NCBI GenBank assembly: GCA_031278145.1
Contig: JAITLA010000011.1
Coordinates: 1-29,054 of the forward strand
DNA from: Eubacteriales Family XIII. Incertae Sedis bacterium
GTDB taxonomy: Bacteria; Bacillota_A; Clostridia; Peptostreptococcales; Anaerovoracaceae
Reading direction: 5' to 3'
DNA: 29,054 nt
The notes below the pieces were generated by a model. It saw only the letters and a list, made by a program, of their open reading frames with translations, was not told where the DNA came from and made no database searches. Of this stretch, positions 15,526 through 24,352 are shown piece after piece. The position numbers and the translations under genes were made by a program. Position 1 is the first letter of the stretch. Each line of letters starts with the position of its first letter.

Positions 15526-15591
15526 TGTTTTTTGCCCAATTTGCGAGCATTTGACGCGCAGCCGGCGCGCACGGGACGCAAAGGACCGGCC

Positions 15592-17562
15592 CTATATCGC
15601 GGCCCGCGCCGCCGCTTCGCGCTCCTTGCGGCGATAGAATTCCTCCGCCACATCCACGGGCGTGATCTTCTCCGCTATGACCTTGGGGGTTTCCTCGTCC
15701 TTGAAGCTCAATTTGCCGCGCAGCACCACGATGGAATCCTCAAAGACCGCCGACGCGCAGCGCTCGTAGACCTTGGGAAAGACGATCGCCTCCACGCCGC
15801 CGAACAGGTCCTCGATGTCCAGAAAGGCCATGACCTTACCGCTCTTCGTGATCTGCGTCTTTTTGCGGTTGATGATCACGACCATCAGCGTTTCCATCCT
15901 GTCCCGCACGTTCGGGTTGTCCCGGAAATGGATGATCTCCTCCGTCGTGATGTTCGATACCTTCTCGATGATCGCGCGGCGGTCCGAGAGCGGATGTCCC
16001 GTCAGATAGATCCCCAGCATCTCTTTCTCGCGGGCCATGCGATCCGCCTTTGAAAAGTCCTCCACGAGCGGCAGGTTCTCGCTTTCGACGACGCCGCGCA
16101 TCTCCGCGCCGTTGAGTTGAAACAGCGACAACTGGCCCTCGACCGTTTTGCGCGCGCTGTTTTGCGCCGAATCCATGAGCTTTTCGTACACCGCGATATG
16201 CGCGGCGCGATTGGGATGCAGACAGTCCAGCGCGCCGGCGAGGATCAGGCTCTCTACGGCTTTCCGGTTGATCTCGCTTATGCTGATGTTGTTTATGAAT
16301 TCAAAGATGGTTTTGGGCGCGCCCTTTTCCGTCCTGGCCTTTATGATCGCGTCGATCGCGCCCTCGCCCACGTTTTTGACGCCGAGCAGACCGAAGCGAA
16401 TCTTGCCGTCCTTGACGCTGAACTTCTTCTCGCTCTCGTTGATATCGGGCGGCAGCACCTCTACGTTCATCTCCGTGCAGTTGCGCACGTACTGCGCGAC
16501 CTGCGCCGCGTCGCCCATCACGCTCGTCATGAGCGCGGCCATGAATTCCAAGGGGTAGTAGACCTTGAGATAGGCCGTCCGGTAGGTAAGCACCGCGTAG
16601 GCCGCCGCGTGGGACTTGTTGAAAGCGTATTCCGCGAAGCCGATCATCTGCCTGAATATCTCCCGGGCCGCCGCCTCGGGCACGCCCCGCCTGACGCAGC
16701 CCTCCACTTTCACATTGCCGGCCTCGTCCCGCTCGCCGAAGATGAATTTCTCCTCCTCGCGCAGCATGACATCCATCTTCTTCTTGCTCATCGCGCGCCG
16801 CACCATATCACTCTGCCCGTAGGTATAGCCGGCCAAGTCGCGGACGATCTGCATCACCTGTTCCTGATAGACCATGCAGCCGTAGGTGACGGACAGGATG
16901 GGCGCGAGGCGTTCATGGGCATATTCTACTTTTTGGGGATTCTTCTTGTTCCGGATGTAGTCGGGGATGAAAGACATGGGACCCGGCCTGTAGAGGGCGA
17001 TGCCCGCCACGATATCCTCAAAGCACTCCGGCTTCAATTCCCGCATAAAGCGGATCATCCCGGACTTTTCCAGCTGAAAGACGCCCTGCGTGTTGCCGCT
17101 GCCGATCAACTCGAACACCTTGGGATCGTCCGGCTTCATGCGCGAAAAATCGATGGAAACGCCGTGGTTCCGCTCGATGAAGATCAGCGCGTCGCGGATG
17201 ACGGTGAGGTTTCTAAGGCCCAGAAAGTCCATCTTGAGGAGGCCCAGTTTCTCGATGGTTCCCATCGGGAACTGCGTGCTGACGCCCTTGTCCGAATTGT
17301 ACAGGGGGACGTACTCGTCTATGCTCCTCTCCGAGATCACAACGCCGGCGGCGTGCGTGGAGGCGTGCCGCGGCATACCCTCCAGCGCTTTCGCCGTGTC
17401 GATCAGCCTGCGCACCCGCTCGTCGCCGCTATAGGCGCGCTGCAGATCGGGGCTTGTTTCCAGCGCCAGCTTGAGCGTCATCTTGAGATCGAAGGGGATC
17501 ATCTTCGCGATCACGTCCGCCTCCGCGTAGGTCATGTTCAGCGCGCGGCCCACATCGCGCAC
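15592..17562 (-). CDS. dnaE: DNA polymerase III alpha subunit, C-terminal part (split by in-frame TAA)
   Basis: The C-terminal 656 residues of DnaE, in the same frame as the N-terminal part and separated from it by a TAA and four sense codons. It contains the third catalytic Asp in LLKMDFLGLRN (about residue 112 here), the fingers region with GRPGP-like YRPGPMSFIPDYI, YGCMVYQEQVMQI, the helix-hairpin-helix segment (IRFGLLGVKNVGEGAIDAI) and a C-terminal OB-fold (TKSGKVMAFLDIEDLFGGVEAIVFP). A GTG at 17562 preceded by AAGG could permit translational restart, but the product would lack the PHP domain and two catalytic aspartates. No frameshift is needed: one codon replaced by TAA explains everything. 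It is followed by pfkA. Confidence 0.85.
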   Translation of the reverse strand: MRDVGRALNMTYAEADVIAKMIPFDLKMTLKLALETSPDLQRAYSGDERVRRLIDTAKALEGMPRHASTHAAGVVISERSIDEYVPLYNSDKGVSTQFPMGTIEKLGLLKMDFLGLRNLTVIRDALIFIERNHGVSIDFSRMKPDDPKVFELIGSGNTQGVFQLEKSGMIRFMRELKPECFEDIVAGIALYRPGPMSFIPDYIRNKKNPQKVEYAHERLAPILSVTYGCMVYQEQVMQIVRDLAGYTYGQSDMVRRAMSKKKMDVMLREEEKFIFGERDEAGNVKVEGCVRRGVPEAAAREIFRQMIGFAEYAFNKSHAAAYAVLTYRTAYLKVYYPLEFMAALMTSVMGDAAQVAQYVRNCTEMNVEVLPPDINESEKKFSVKDGKIRFGLLGVKNVGEGAIDAIIKARTEKGAPKTIFEFINNISISEINRKAVESLILAGALDCLHPNRAAHIAVYEKLMDSAQNSARKTVEGQLSLFQLNGAEMRGVVESENLPLVEDFSKADRMAREKEMLGIYLTGHPLSDRRAIIEKVSNITTEEIIHFRDNPNVRDRMETLMVVIINRKKTQITKSGKVMAFLDIEDLFGGVEAIVFPKVYERCASAVFEDSIVVLRGKLSFKDEETPKVIAEKITPVDVAEEFYRRKEREAAARAAI

Positions 17563-17574
17563 GACGGCCTTGGC

Positions 17575-18870
17575 TTACATGGTCCCGAAGGTGATGATCT
17601 GCGCTACCTTGTCGGCGCCGTACTTCTCGATCACGTAGTCGATCACCTCGCCGCGCCGCTCATAGCAGAAATCAATGTCGATATCGGGCATGCTGATGCG
17701 CTCGGGATTCAGGAAGCGCTCGAAGATCAGGTTGTATTCGATCGGATCGATGTCCGTGATCCACAGGCTGTAGGCGGCCAAACTGCCCGCCGCGGAGCCG
17801 CGCCCCGGGCCGACCACGATACCGCTCGCGCGGGCGTGGCGGATGAAGTCCCACACGATCAGAAAATACTCCACATAGCCCATATTCTCGATGGTGGCGA
17901 GTTCGTAGGCGAGGCGGTCCGCAAGCGCGGGCGTGATCTCCTCATAGCGGCGCCGCAAGCCCTCCTCGCAGAGGGTCCGCAGGTAGACCGCGTTCTCCGT
18001 GCCGTCCGGCGCGTGAAATTCCGGCAGGTGCAATTCGTCGAATTTGAATTCCAAGTCGCACGCGTCCGCTATCCGCCGCGTATTGGCGAGGGCCTCCGGC
18101 AGGTCGGGAAAGAGCGCGGCCATCTCCTCTTCCGACTTGAGATAGAACTGATCGGTCCGAAAGCGCATCCTGTCCTCGTCGTCGATGCGCTTGCCCGTCT
18201 GTATGCAAAGCAGCACATCCTGCGCGGCGGCGTCCGTGCGGTTCACATAATGCACATCGTTCGTGGCGACGAGGGGAATGCCCGTTTCCTCGTGCAGGCG
18301 CAGCATGTCGGGCAGAATCTGTTTCTCCTCCGCAAGCCCCTGATCCTGCAATTCGAGATAGAAATTGCCCTCGCCGAAGATCTCCCGGAATGCAAGCGCC
18401 TCCCGTTTCGCGCCCTCGTAATTGCTTTCGAGCAGCTTGCGCTGCACATCGCCCGCCAAGCAGCCGGAGAGGGCGATCAGGCCCTCCGCATGGAGACGCA
18501 GCAGGTCCTTGTCCACGCGCGGCTTGTAATAGAAACCGTTTATGTACGATTCGGAAACGAGCTTGATCAGGTTGCGATAGCCTGTCATATTTTTCGCGAG
18601 CAGCACGAGATGGCCCTGCTGCTTGTCGCGCTCGGAATCCTTGTCGCGCATCGAACGCATGGCCGTATAGACCTCGCAGCCGATAATCGGCTTGATACCG
18701 TTCTCCTTGGCCGCCTCGTAAAACTCGATCACACCGAACATGACGCCGTGGTCGGTGACGGCCACGGCGTCCATGGACAGTTCCTTCGCGCGGGCGATCA
18801 AATCGGCGATACGCGCGGCGCCGTCGAGCAGACTGTATTCCGTATGAACGTGCAGATGCGTGAATGACAT
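17575..18870 (-). CDS. dnaE: DNA polymerase III alpha subunit, N-terminal part (split by in-frame TAA)
   Basis: The N-terminal 431 residues of DnaE: the PHP domain ([15 protein letters not shown] at the start; [15 protein letters not shown]), then the palm with [13 protein letters not shown] carrying two catalytic aspartates (398 and 400). The frame stops at TAA (17577-17575) right after FGTM, inside the strongly conserved FGTM-A-A-K-A-V-x-R-D-V-G-R block; after the stop the sequence resumes in frame with AKAVVRDVGRALN. Without the stop the protein would be 1,092 residues, normal for DnaE1. The ATG at 18870 follows AAGGAT at about ten bases. It lies 130 bases after pyrE. Firmicutes usually also have PolC, so DnaE may not be the sole replicase. 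Confidence 0.88.
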   Translation of the reverse strand: MSFTHLHVHTEYSLLDGAARIADLIARAKELSMDAVAVTDHGVMFGVIEFYEAAKENGIKPIIGCEVYTAMRSMRDKDSERDKQQGHLVLLAKNMTGYRNLIKLVSESYINGFYYKPRVDKDLLRLHAEGLIALSGCLAGDVQRKLLESNYEGAKREALAFREIFGEGNFYLELQDQGLAEEKQILPDMLRLHEETGIPLVATNDVHYVNRTDAAAQDVLLCIQTGKRIDDEDRMRFRTDQFYLKSEEEMAALFPDLPEALANTRRIADACDLEFKFDELHLPEFHAPDGTENAVYLRTLCEEGLRRRYEEITPALADRLAYELATIENMGYVEYFLIVWDFIRHARASGIVVGPGRGSAAGSLAAYSLWITDIDPIEYNLIFERFLNPERISMPDIDIDFCYERRGEVIDYVIEKYGADKVAQIITFGTM

Positions 18871-18962
18871 GTTAGTTTTATCCTTTTTTAGTAATTTTTA
18901 GGCTGATGCCCGGGACCCGCGCCCCTTTGCCCGCGCGGTTTTGATTTGATTTTTGAGCCGCA

Positions 18963-18978
18963 ACAATCCGCGGATTGT
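18963..18978. promoter_or_regulatory. Perfect 16-bp palindrome between pyrE and dnaE
   Basis: ACAATCCGCGGATTGT is its own reverse complement, with no central gap. It lies about 22 bases downstream of the pyrE stop and about 90 bases upstream of dnaE. No T-run follows it on the minus strand, so it fits a dimer-binding operator better than a terminator. No clear -35/-10 pair for dnaE was found nearby. Confidence 0.4.
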
Positions 18979-19000
18979 ATGCCTCTTTATATTGTATCAT

Positions 19001-19690
19001 TTAACAGAGACCCTTACAATACGCCGCGAAGTATTCTTCCATCCTTTTTTTTACATCGTCGTCGATCCAAAACGCCGCGTCCGCGGAGGCGTCGCGCAAG
19101 AAAGCGAGGATATCCGCGATCGTGACGATCGGGAAGGTCCTGACGCCGCAGTCCTCAAACAGTTCGCGAACGGCGGATCTCTCCCCGCCGCCGCGCTCCA
19201 TGCGATCCACGGAGACCACCAGCCCCTCCACGCGCAGTTTGGCGATCCTTTTCAGAATCGGCAGCGTCTCCCGGACGGCCGTTCCCGCCGTGATGACATC
19301 CTCCACGAGAAGCAGCCCGTCGCCGTCGCGGGGGAGGTAGCCCACGAGTTCGCCGCCCTCGCCGTGATCCTTGGCCTCTTTGCGGTTGAAGCAGTAATAC
19401 ATCGGCCGCCCGCGCTCCGCCAAGGCCATGGCCGCGGAAACGGCGAGCGGTATGCCCTTGTAGGCCGGCCCGAACAGCACGCGCACGTCCGCCGCGATGT
19501 CGCCGGCGGCGATATGCGTCTCGATACAGTCCGCGTAAAAGCGTCCGAGGCGCGCGAGTTGTTCCCCCGAGCGATAGGCCCCCGCGTTGATGAAATAGGG
19601 CGATCGTCTGCCGCTCTTCGTCGTGAAATCCCCGAAGAGCAGGGCGCGGGACCGCAGCATAAATTCTATAAATTCCGCCTTGTCGTTCAT
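19001..19690 (-). CDS. pyrE: Orotate phosphoribosyltransferase
   Basis: A 229-residue cytoplasmic enzyme joining orotate to PRPP to give orotidine-5'-phosphate. The PRPP-binding motif LLLVEDVITAGTAVRET is intact. Upstream lie RSPYFINAGAYRSGE, the GPAYKGIPLAVSAAMALAE segment and the flexible catalytic loop with FNRKEAKDHGEGG, all typical of PyrE. The ATG at 19690 lies only two bases after GGAGG, which is tight; the in-frame upstream stretch has no family character. It is the last gene of the pyr run, 43 bases after pyrD, and stops with TAA. Confidence 0.95.
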   Translation of the reverse strand: MNDKAEFIEFMLRSRALLFGDFTTKSGRRSPYFINAGAYRSGEQLARLGRFYADCIETHIAAGDIAADVRVLFGPAYKGIPLAVSAAMALAERGRPMYYCFNRKEAKDHGEGGELVGYLPRDGDGLLLVEDVITAGTAVRETLPILKRIAKLRVEGLVVSVDRMERGGGERSAVRELFEDCGVRTFPIVTIADILAFLRDASADAAFWIDDDVKKRMEEYFAAYCKGLC

Positions 19691-19733
19691 ATCCTCCGTT
19701 CTCTCCCCCCTTTTGCGCCGCGCGGGACCTCCC

Positions 19734-20651
19734 TCACGGTATCCTGAGCGCGGCCGCGTTCGCATAGCCCTTTTCTTTCATGAAAGCCGCGAGACCCTCG
19801 CATATCCTGTGCGGAGCGACGGGATCGAGCAGGGCCGCCGTTCCCACGGCGACGGCGGACGCGCCGGCCATCAGGAATTCCGCGGCATCCTCGCCGCTCA
19901 TAATGCCGCCCATGCCTATCAGGGGCAGGCGCACGGCGCGCGCCGTCCTGTATACCATGGCCAGCGCGACCGGCTTCACCGCCGGTCCCGACAGTCCCCC
20001 CGTCACGTTCGCGAGAAGCGGCGCGCGCCTGTTCGCGTCTATGCGCATACCGACCAGGGTGTTGATGAGCGAAAGCGCGTCCGCGCCCGCCGCCTCGACC
20101 GCTTTCGCAACCTCCGTGATATCCGTCACGTTCGGCGTGAGTTTTACGATCAGCGGCTTTTTCACACGCCGCCGCACCGTCCGCGTCAGTTCCGCCGCCG
20201 CGCGCGGGTCCGCGCCGAAAGCGAGACCGCCCGCGCGGATGTTCGGACAGGATATGTTGAGTTCCAAAAGATCGATGTCCGCGCCGTCGAGCTTCTCCGC
20301 GACCGCGCAGTATTCGTCCGCGTCGTGCCCCGCCACGTTCGCTATGACGCGCGTGCCCGCGGCGCCGATGTATGCCCGCAGGAAAGGCAGTTCCTCCGCG
20401 ATGAAGCGATCCACGCCGGGGTTTTCCAGCCCGATCGCGTTCAACATGCCGCCGGGACTCTCCGCGATACGCGGCGTCGGATTCCCGGGCCAAGGCCGCG
20501 CCGTAAGGCCCTTTACCGTAACCGCGCCGAGCCGCGAGAAATCGTAAAACCGGCCGCTTTCCCGCGCCGAAAAGGTCCCGGAGGCCGTAAAGACGGGATT
20601 GTTGAAAGTCAGGCCGCAGAAAGCGACGCGCAGATCGGGCGTTTCAGACAT
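19734..20651 (-). CDS. pyrD: Dihydroorotate dehydrogenase, class 1B catalytic subunit
   Basis: A 305-residue FMN enzyme oxidising dihydroorotate to orotate. Class 1 features are clear: FTASGTF near the N-terminus, the active-site loop ELNISCPN with catalytic Cys (class 2 enzymes have Ser), LSLINTLVGM and the phosphate-binding IGMGGIMSGEDAAEFLMAGA. The partner PyrK immediately upstream identifies class 1B, which passes electrons to NAD+. The ATG at 20651 overlaps the pyrK stop by eight bases with GAGG inside pyrK, so the two subunits are translationally coupled. It is followed by pyrE. Confidence 0.96.
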   Translation of the reverse strand: MSETPDLRVAFCGLTFNNPVFTASGTFSARESGRFYDFSRLGAVTVKGLTARPWPGNPTPRIAESPGGMLNAIGLENPGVDRFIAEELPFLRAYIGAAGTRVIANVAGHDADEYCAVAEKLDGADIDLLELNISCPNIRAGGLAFGADPRAAAELTRTVRRRVKKPLIVKLTPNVTDITEVAKAVEAAGADALSLINTLVGMRIDANRRAPLLANVTGGLSGPAVKPVALAMVYRTARAVRLPLIGMGGIMSGEDAAEFLMAGASAVAVGTAALLDPVAPHRICEGLAAFMKEKGYANAAALRIP

Positions 20652-21489
20652 CCCAAATCACCTCGCTTCCGTCGAAAACGGGACCGTCCAGACACAGCCT
20701 GCGGCTCGTGAAAACCCCGTCCGCGCCCGCGATCCTAACGACACAACCGAGGCAGGCCCCGTAGCCGCAACCCATCCTTTCTTCGAGCGACACCTGCAGG
20801 CCTATCCCCTGCCCGCCCGCGAAGCGCGACAGGGCGCGCAGCATGGGAGCGGGGCCGCAGGCAAAGAAATACTCGCCGCCCGCGAGCGGGAGCGTTTTCA
20901 GAAGTTCCGCGGCATTGCCGTGAAAACCCGTCGTTCCGTCGTCGGTCGCGATGTGCAGCGCGTCGCAATGCGTTTCAAATTCGGAGGTGAGAAAGGTTTC
21001 GCTCCCGTAGCCCAGCACGGCGCGCGCCGGCGGCGCGCCGGCGGCGCGCAAAGAGCGCGCGAGAAGCAACAGCGGCGCCGCGCCGAGGCCGCCGCACACC
21101 AGCGTCACGCGGGACATGCCGCGCACCGCGTCCGTATCGAAGCCGTTCCCCGCGGGCGGACCCACGCGAAGCGCCGTGCCGCGCGCGTAAGAGGCCAATT
21201 GCCGCGTACCCGCGCCGACCGCGCCGAATACGAGCGTCAGACGCCCCTCCGACCAATCGCATACGCTGATCGGGCGCGGCAACAGCCTGCTCGCGTCGTT
21301 CAGATACACCTTCACGAAGCGGCCCGGCAGGGGCGCGGGGAAGCGCGGCCCGCCGTCGTCCTCTATCCCCAATACCATGCGGTGTACGTCCGTCGCGATC
21401 GCCTCGCTGCGCAGAATCTCGGCGCGGAATACGCCGCGCTCCCGGCGCGAAAGGTCGCGCGCGTCCGCCCCGCTCACGCCGAGGCTCAT
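20644..21489 (-). CDS. pyrK: Dihydroorotate dehydrogenase electron transfer subunit
   Basis: A 281-residue iron-sulfur flavoprotein that carries electrons from PyrD to NAD+. The FAD-binding motif is LLPRPISVCDW, the NAD-binding glycine loop CGGLGAAPLLLL, and the [2Fe-2S] ligands are Cys 241, 246, 249 and 266 (CGYGACLGC...C). Domain order (ferredoxin-reductase-like FAD, NAD, Fe-S) is normal. The N-terminal 20 or so residues before FRAEI are longer than in many PyrK proteins. The start ATG shares ATGA with the pyrF stop; the ribosome site is weak, so expression probably depends on coupling to pyrF. Confidence 0.95.
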   Translation of the reverse strand: MSLGVSGADARDLSRRERGVFRAEILRSEAIATDVHRMVLGIEDDGGPRFPAPLPGRFVKVYLNDASRLLPRPISVCDWSEGRLTLVFGAVGAGTRQLASYARGTALRVGPPAGNGFDTDAVRGMSRVTLVCGGLGAAPLLLLARSLRAAGAPPARAVLGYGSETFLTSEFETHCDALHIATDDGTTGFHGNAAELLKTLPLAGGEYFFACGPAPMLRALSRFAGGQGIGLQVSLEERMGCGYGACLGCVVRIAGADGVFTSRRLCLDGPVFDGSEVIWDV

Positions 21490-22421
21490 GCCGAGGTCCG
21501 CCCGCGCAGGGCGGTCTCGATATCGATCCGCATGCTTTGCACCGCTTCGCGCGCGGCCTCGCCGACATTGTGTTCACCGAACTTCCCGTCATTCTGCCAC
21601 GCCGCCGTGATACCGCGCGACGAGTTCACGATACAACCGCCCCCGTCCCTGTCGAAGAAGCCGCTCAGGTCTTTGCCCAAAGCGCCCTGCGCGCCGTAGC
21701 CCGGCACGAGGAAGAACACGCGCGGCATACGCTTCCGCAAGGCCGCGCCCCGCGCGGCGAACGTCGCCCCGACGACGGCGCCCACCTTGCTGTAGCCGCA
21801 GCTTCCGATCATATCCGCGCCCCAGCCGGAAACGAGGTCCGCCACATGCTCGCAGACCGTCAGCCCCGAGGCCGCCAGCACCAAGTCCTGCAGGTCCGCG
21901 CTGCCCGGATTGCTCGTCTTTACGAGGACAAAGACGCCCTTGTCGCGCTCGCGGCAGACCGCGAGAAACGGCGCCGCGCTGTCGCTTCCCATGTAGGGAT
22001 TCAGGGTTATCGCGTCCTCCGTCCAGATTTCGTACGCCCGCGATTCGATCCGGACGCCCGAAAGATGGGCGGCGTAGGCCGCCGCCGTACTCGCGATATC
22101 GCCGCGCTTCACGTCCCCTATCACGAGGAGGCCCTTCTCCGCGGCGTAACGCGTCGTTTCGACATAGGCAAAAATGCCCTCCGGCCCGAACTGTTCATAC
22201 ATGGCGATCTGCGGCTTCACGGCCGGAACCAGATCGCATACGCCGTCTATGATCCGCTTGTTGTACGCCGTGAACATCGCGGCGACGGCGCGCGGAGTCG
22301 GGCCGTGCGCCTCCAAACATTCCGCGCGCAGGCTCCCCGGTATCATCGCGTAGGTCGGATCGAGTCCGACGACGATGGACGCGCCGCAGCGTTCGATCTT
22401 GTCTGTCAGTCTGTCTATCAT
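21486..22421 (-). CDS. pyrF: Orotidine-5'-phosphate decarboxylase (subfamily 2)
   Basis: A 311-residue enzyme releasing CO2 from OMP to give UMP. It is the longer type 2 form common in Clostridia and Actinobacteria. The catalytic Asp-x-Lys-x-x-Asp is at residues 103-108 (GDVKRGDI), preceded by the substrate-binding SIVVGLDP and KPQIAMYEQFGPEG. The ATG at 22421 overlaps the pyrC stop as ATGA and follows GGAAAGGA. The open frame continues upstream in pyrC sequence but is not credible. It precedes pyrK with the same kind of overlap. Confidence 0.95.
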   Translation of the reverse strand: MIDRLTDKIERCGASIVVGLDPTYAMIPGSLRAECLEAHGPTPRAVAAMFTAYNKRIIDGVCDLVPAVKPQIAMYEQFGPEGIFAYVETTRYAAEKGLLVIGDVKRGDIASTAAAYAAHLSGVRIESRAYEIWTEDAITLNPYMGSDSAAPFLAVCRERDKGVFVLVKTSNPGSADLQDLVLAASGLTVCEHVADLVSGWGADMIGSCGYSKVGAVVGATFAARGAALRKRMPRVFFLVPGYGAQGALGKDLSGFFDRDGGGCIVNSSRGITAAWQNDGKFGEHNVGEAAREAVQSMRIDIETALRGRTSA

Positions 22422-23839
22422 AAGCGTCCTTTCCGCATCATGCGCGCAAACAGGGCGTCGCTCCACGTCAAAACGCCGCCGCACATCGTAAAACGCGGCT
22501 TGCCGAATACGCGCATACCGTCGAAAGGGCAGTTTTTCCCCTTGGATACGAAGTCCGCGCCGGCCGCCGTGTACGGATGTTCCACCTCGATGATCGCGAG
22601 GTCCGCGGCGGTGCCCGGGAGCAGGCAACCCCGGGGCAGACCGATCAGGCGGGCGGGATTCACGCTCATGCGGCGGATCAGATCGGACAGCGTCATGCGG
22701 CCGCCGCGCACAAGGACGGTATACCCGATCGCAAAGGCGATCTCAAGCCCCGTCACGCCAAAGGGCGCTTCCGCCATCGGCAGCGCTTTCTCCGCCTCGG
22801 TATGGGGCGCGTGATCCGTCGCGATAAGGTCTATCGTTCCGTCGCAGAGCGCGTCGATCACGGCCTGCCTGTCGGACTCCGTGCGGAGCGGCGGGTTCAT
22901 CTTCGCGTTCGTGCCCGCGCGCAGCAGGGCCTCCTCCGTCAGCGCGAAATAATGCGGCGCGGTCTCCGCGCTCAACTTGACGCCCCGCGCCTTTGCCGAT
23001 CGGATCAATTCCACGCTCGTGCGCGTGCTGATGTGCTGGAGGTGTATGTGCGCGCCCGTTTCCTCGGCCAGCGCGATATCCCGCGCCACGATATCCACCT
23101 CGGCCAGCGCGGGTATGCCCCCAAGCCCCAGCCGCCTCGACATCAGGCCCTCGTTGACCGCGCCGCCGCCGAGCGCGCTTTTTTCGGGGTGGTCCATGAT
23201 TATGAGCCCGAGCGCGGCGGCGCGTTCCGCCGCCTGCCGCATCAAGGCGTCGTCCTGTACGGTCGTGCCGTCGTCCGATACGGCGCAGATCCCCTTTCCG
23301 GTCAGCTCGCGGCAACGCGTAGGCGCGCCCGCCATGGCGGCGAAATCGGTGAGCGCGCGGCCGGCCCGGCCCTCCGTGACAGCGCCCGCGGGCAACAGGT
23401 TGACGAGACCGACCGCGCGGCCGCGCCCGTCCACGTAAGCGATCGTTTCGAGCTTATCCAAGGCGGGCTGCGTGTTCGGCATACAGCAGACGGTCGTATA
23501 GCCGCCCCGCGCCGCGGCCAAGCTGCCCGTGGCGATATCCTCCTTGTGACAGGCCCCGGGTTCCCTGAAATGCACGTGCAGATCGATCAGGCCCGGAATC
23601 ACAATGCAACCCGCAGCGTCGATCACGCGGGGGCCGCCCGGCAGGGCGAGTCCCGCGACAAAGGCGTCGTCCGCCCGCTTCGCCGGCGTGATTTCCGCGA
23701 TCGCGCCGTCCCTGACGAGCAGGTCCGCCCGCTCGTCAAGGCCCGCCACGGGGTCCACCACGCGACCGCCGCGTATCCATATCCTGTTCGACGCGCCGAA
23801 CACCCGCGCGGGCGCGCGCGTCCGCGCCGTCCCGCTCAA
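22418..23839 (-). CDS. pyrC: Dihydroorotase
   Basis: A 473-residue amidohydrolase cyclising carbamoyl aspartate to dihydroorotate, of the class I (Aquifex/Bacillus) type. Metal ligands are visible in DLHVHFREPG (His-x-His), CAVSDDG, LHLQHISTRTS and the catalytic DHAPH. The conserved MAHAED-like segment reads MDHPEKS. I take TTG at 23839, whose TTGA overlaps the pyrI stop, as the start; this agrees with the overlaps in the rest of the operon but adds about 20 residues before the usual IWIRGGRVVDP. A GTG about 13 codons downstream is an alternative with no ribosome site. Confidence 0.93.
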   Translation of the reverse strand: MSGTARTRAPARVFGASNRIWIRGGRVVDPVAGLDERADLLVRDGAIAEITPAKRADDAFVAGLALPGGPRVIDAAGCIVIPGLIDLHVHFREPGACHKEDIATGSLAAARGGYTTVCCMPNTQPALDKLETIAYVDGRGRAVGLVNLLPAGAVTEGRAGRALTDFAAMAGAPTRCRELTGKGICAVSDDGTTVQDDALMRQAAERAAALGLIIMDHPEKSALGGGAVNEGLMSRRLGLGGIPALAEVDIVARDIALAEETGAHIHLQHISTRTSVELIRSAKARGVKLSAETAPHYFALTEEALLRAGTNAKMNPPLRTESDRQAVIDALCDGTIDLIATDHAPHTEAEKALPMAEAPFGVTGLEIAFAIGYTVLVRGGRMTLSDLIRRMSVNPARLIGLPRGCLLPGTAADLAIIEVEHPYTAAGADFVSKGKNCPFDGMRVFGKPRFTMCGGVLTWSDALFARMMRKGRL

Positions 23840-24267
23840 TACTCACCCGCTTTCACAAGATCGTCGCAGTATTCGCACCGGTATTCCTTTGCGTCCTCAT
23901 CCACAAGGCGGAATATGTGCGAAACCCCGCTCTCGGAGGAGGTGACGCAGCGCGGATTTTTGCACTTGATCACGTCCGTCACCGTTTCGGGCAAGCGCAA
24001 TTTGATCTTCTTGACGATGATATGATCCTCTATGATGTTCACGGTCGCGTTGTGATCGATGAGTCCCAGCACCGTCAGATCGACGTCCGTGATGTTCTCT
24101 ATCTTGATCAGGTCCTTGCTGCCGTGCTTCTTGCTGGCGGCGTTCATAATGAAAGCCACGGTGTTGCGGCTCGTGTCGATGTTCAGATAGGCGAGGACAC
24201 GCATACCGCAGCCCGCGCGTATGTGGTCTATGACGATACCCCTGGCTATGCTGTTGATGACAACCAT
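23836..24267 (-). CDS. pyrI: Aspartate carbamoyltransferase regulatory subunit
   Basis: A 143-residue regulatory chain of ATCase, expected to bind CTP/ATP through its N-terminal domain and contact PyrB through a zinc domain. The four zinc ligands are Cys 102, 107, 131 and 134 (CKNPRC and CEYC). N-terminal family segments such as GIVIDHIRAG and IKIENI are present. The ATG at 24267 is seven bases after a perfect AAAGGAGG. The in-frame region upstream is the structured spacer and is not coding. Presence of pyrI implies feedback control of the pathway at the enzyme level. Confidence 0.96.
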   Translation of the reverse strand: MVVINSIARGIVIDHIRAGCGMRVLAYLNIDTSRNTVAFIMNAASKKHGSKDLIKIENITDVDLTVLGLIDHNATVNIIEDHIIVKKIKLRLPETVTDVIKCKNPRCVTSSESGVSHIFRLVDEDAKEYRCEYCDDLVKAGEY

Positions 24268-24284
24268 TCCGGTTCCTCCTTTCG

Positions 24285-24352
24285 GACTTTCGCCCTTGGC
24301 GTCGCCGGCGCGCGGCGCCAAGGCGGCGCGACCCGGGCGGCGGGTGAAAGTC
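24285..24352 (-). promoter_or_regulatory. Two-tier hairpin in the pyrB-pyrI spacer
   Basis: Outer arms GACTTTC (24285-24291) and GAAAGTC (24346-24352) and inner arms CCTTGGCG (24294-24301) and CGCCAAGG (24316-24323) are perfect complements in GC-rich sequence. The structure begins directly after the pyrB stop and ends a few bases before the pyrI ribosome site. It may set the PyrB:PyrI ratio through mRNA processing or stability. No T-run follows. Confidence 0.45.

Noticed and set aside
17560..17580. Natural split DnaE joined by a split intein
   Set aside because: There is no intein sequence on either side; the two parts are separated by one stop codon and continue in the same frame.
16117..18867. 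Very long plus-strand open frame opposite dnaE
   Set aside because: It is a complementary-strand shadow of dnaE, rich in His/Asp/Val/Arg with no domain pattern.
15592..18870. Reassignment of TAA as a sense codon
   Set aside because: TAA ends the DUF47, pyrE and chemoreceptor genes at sensible positions.
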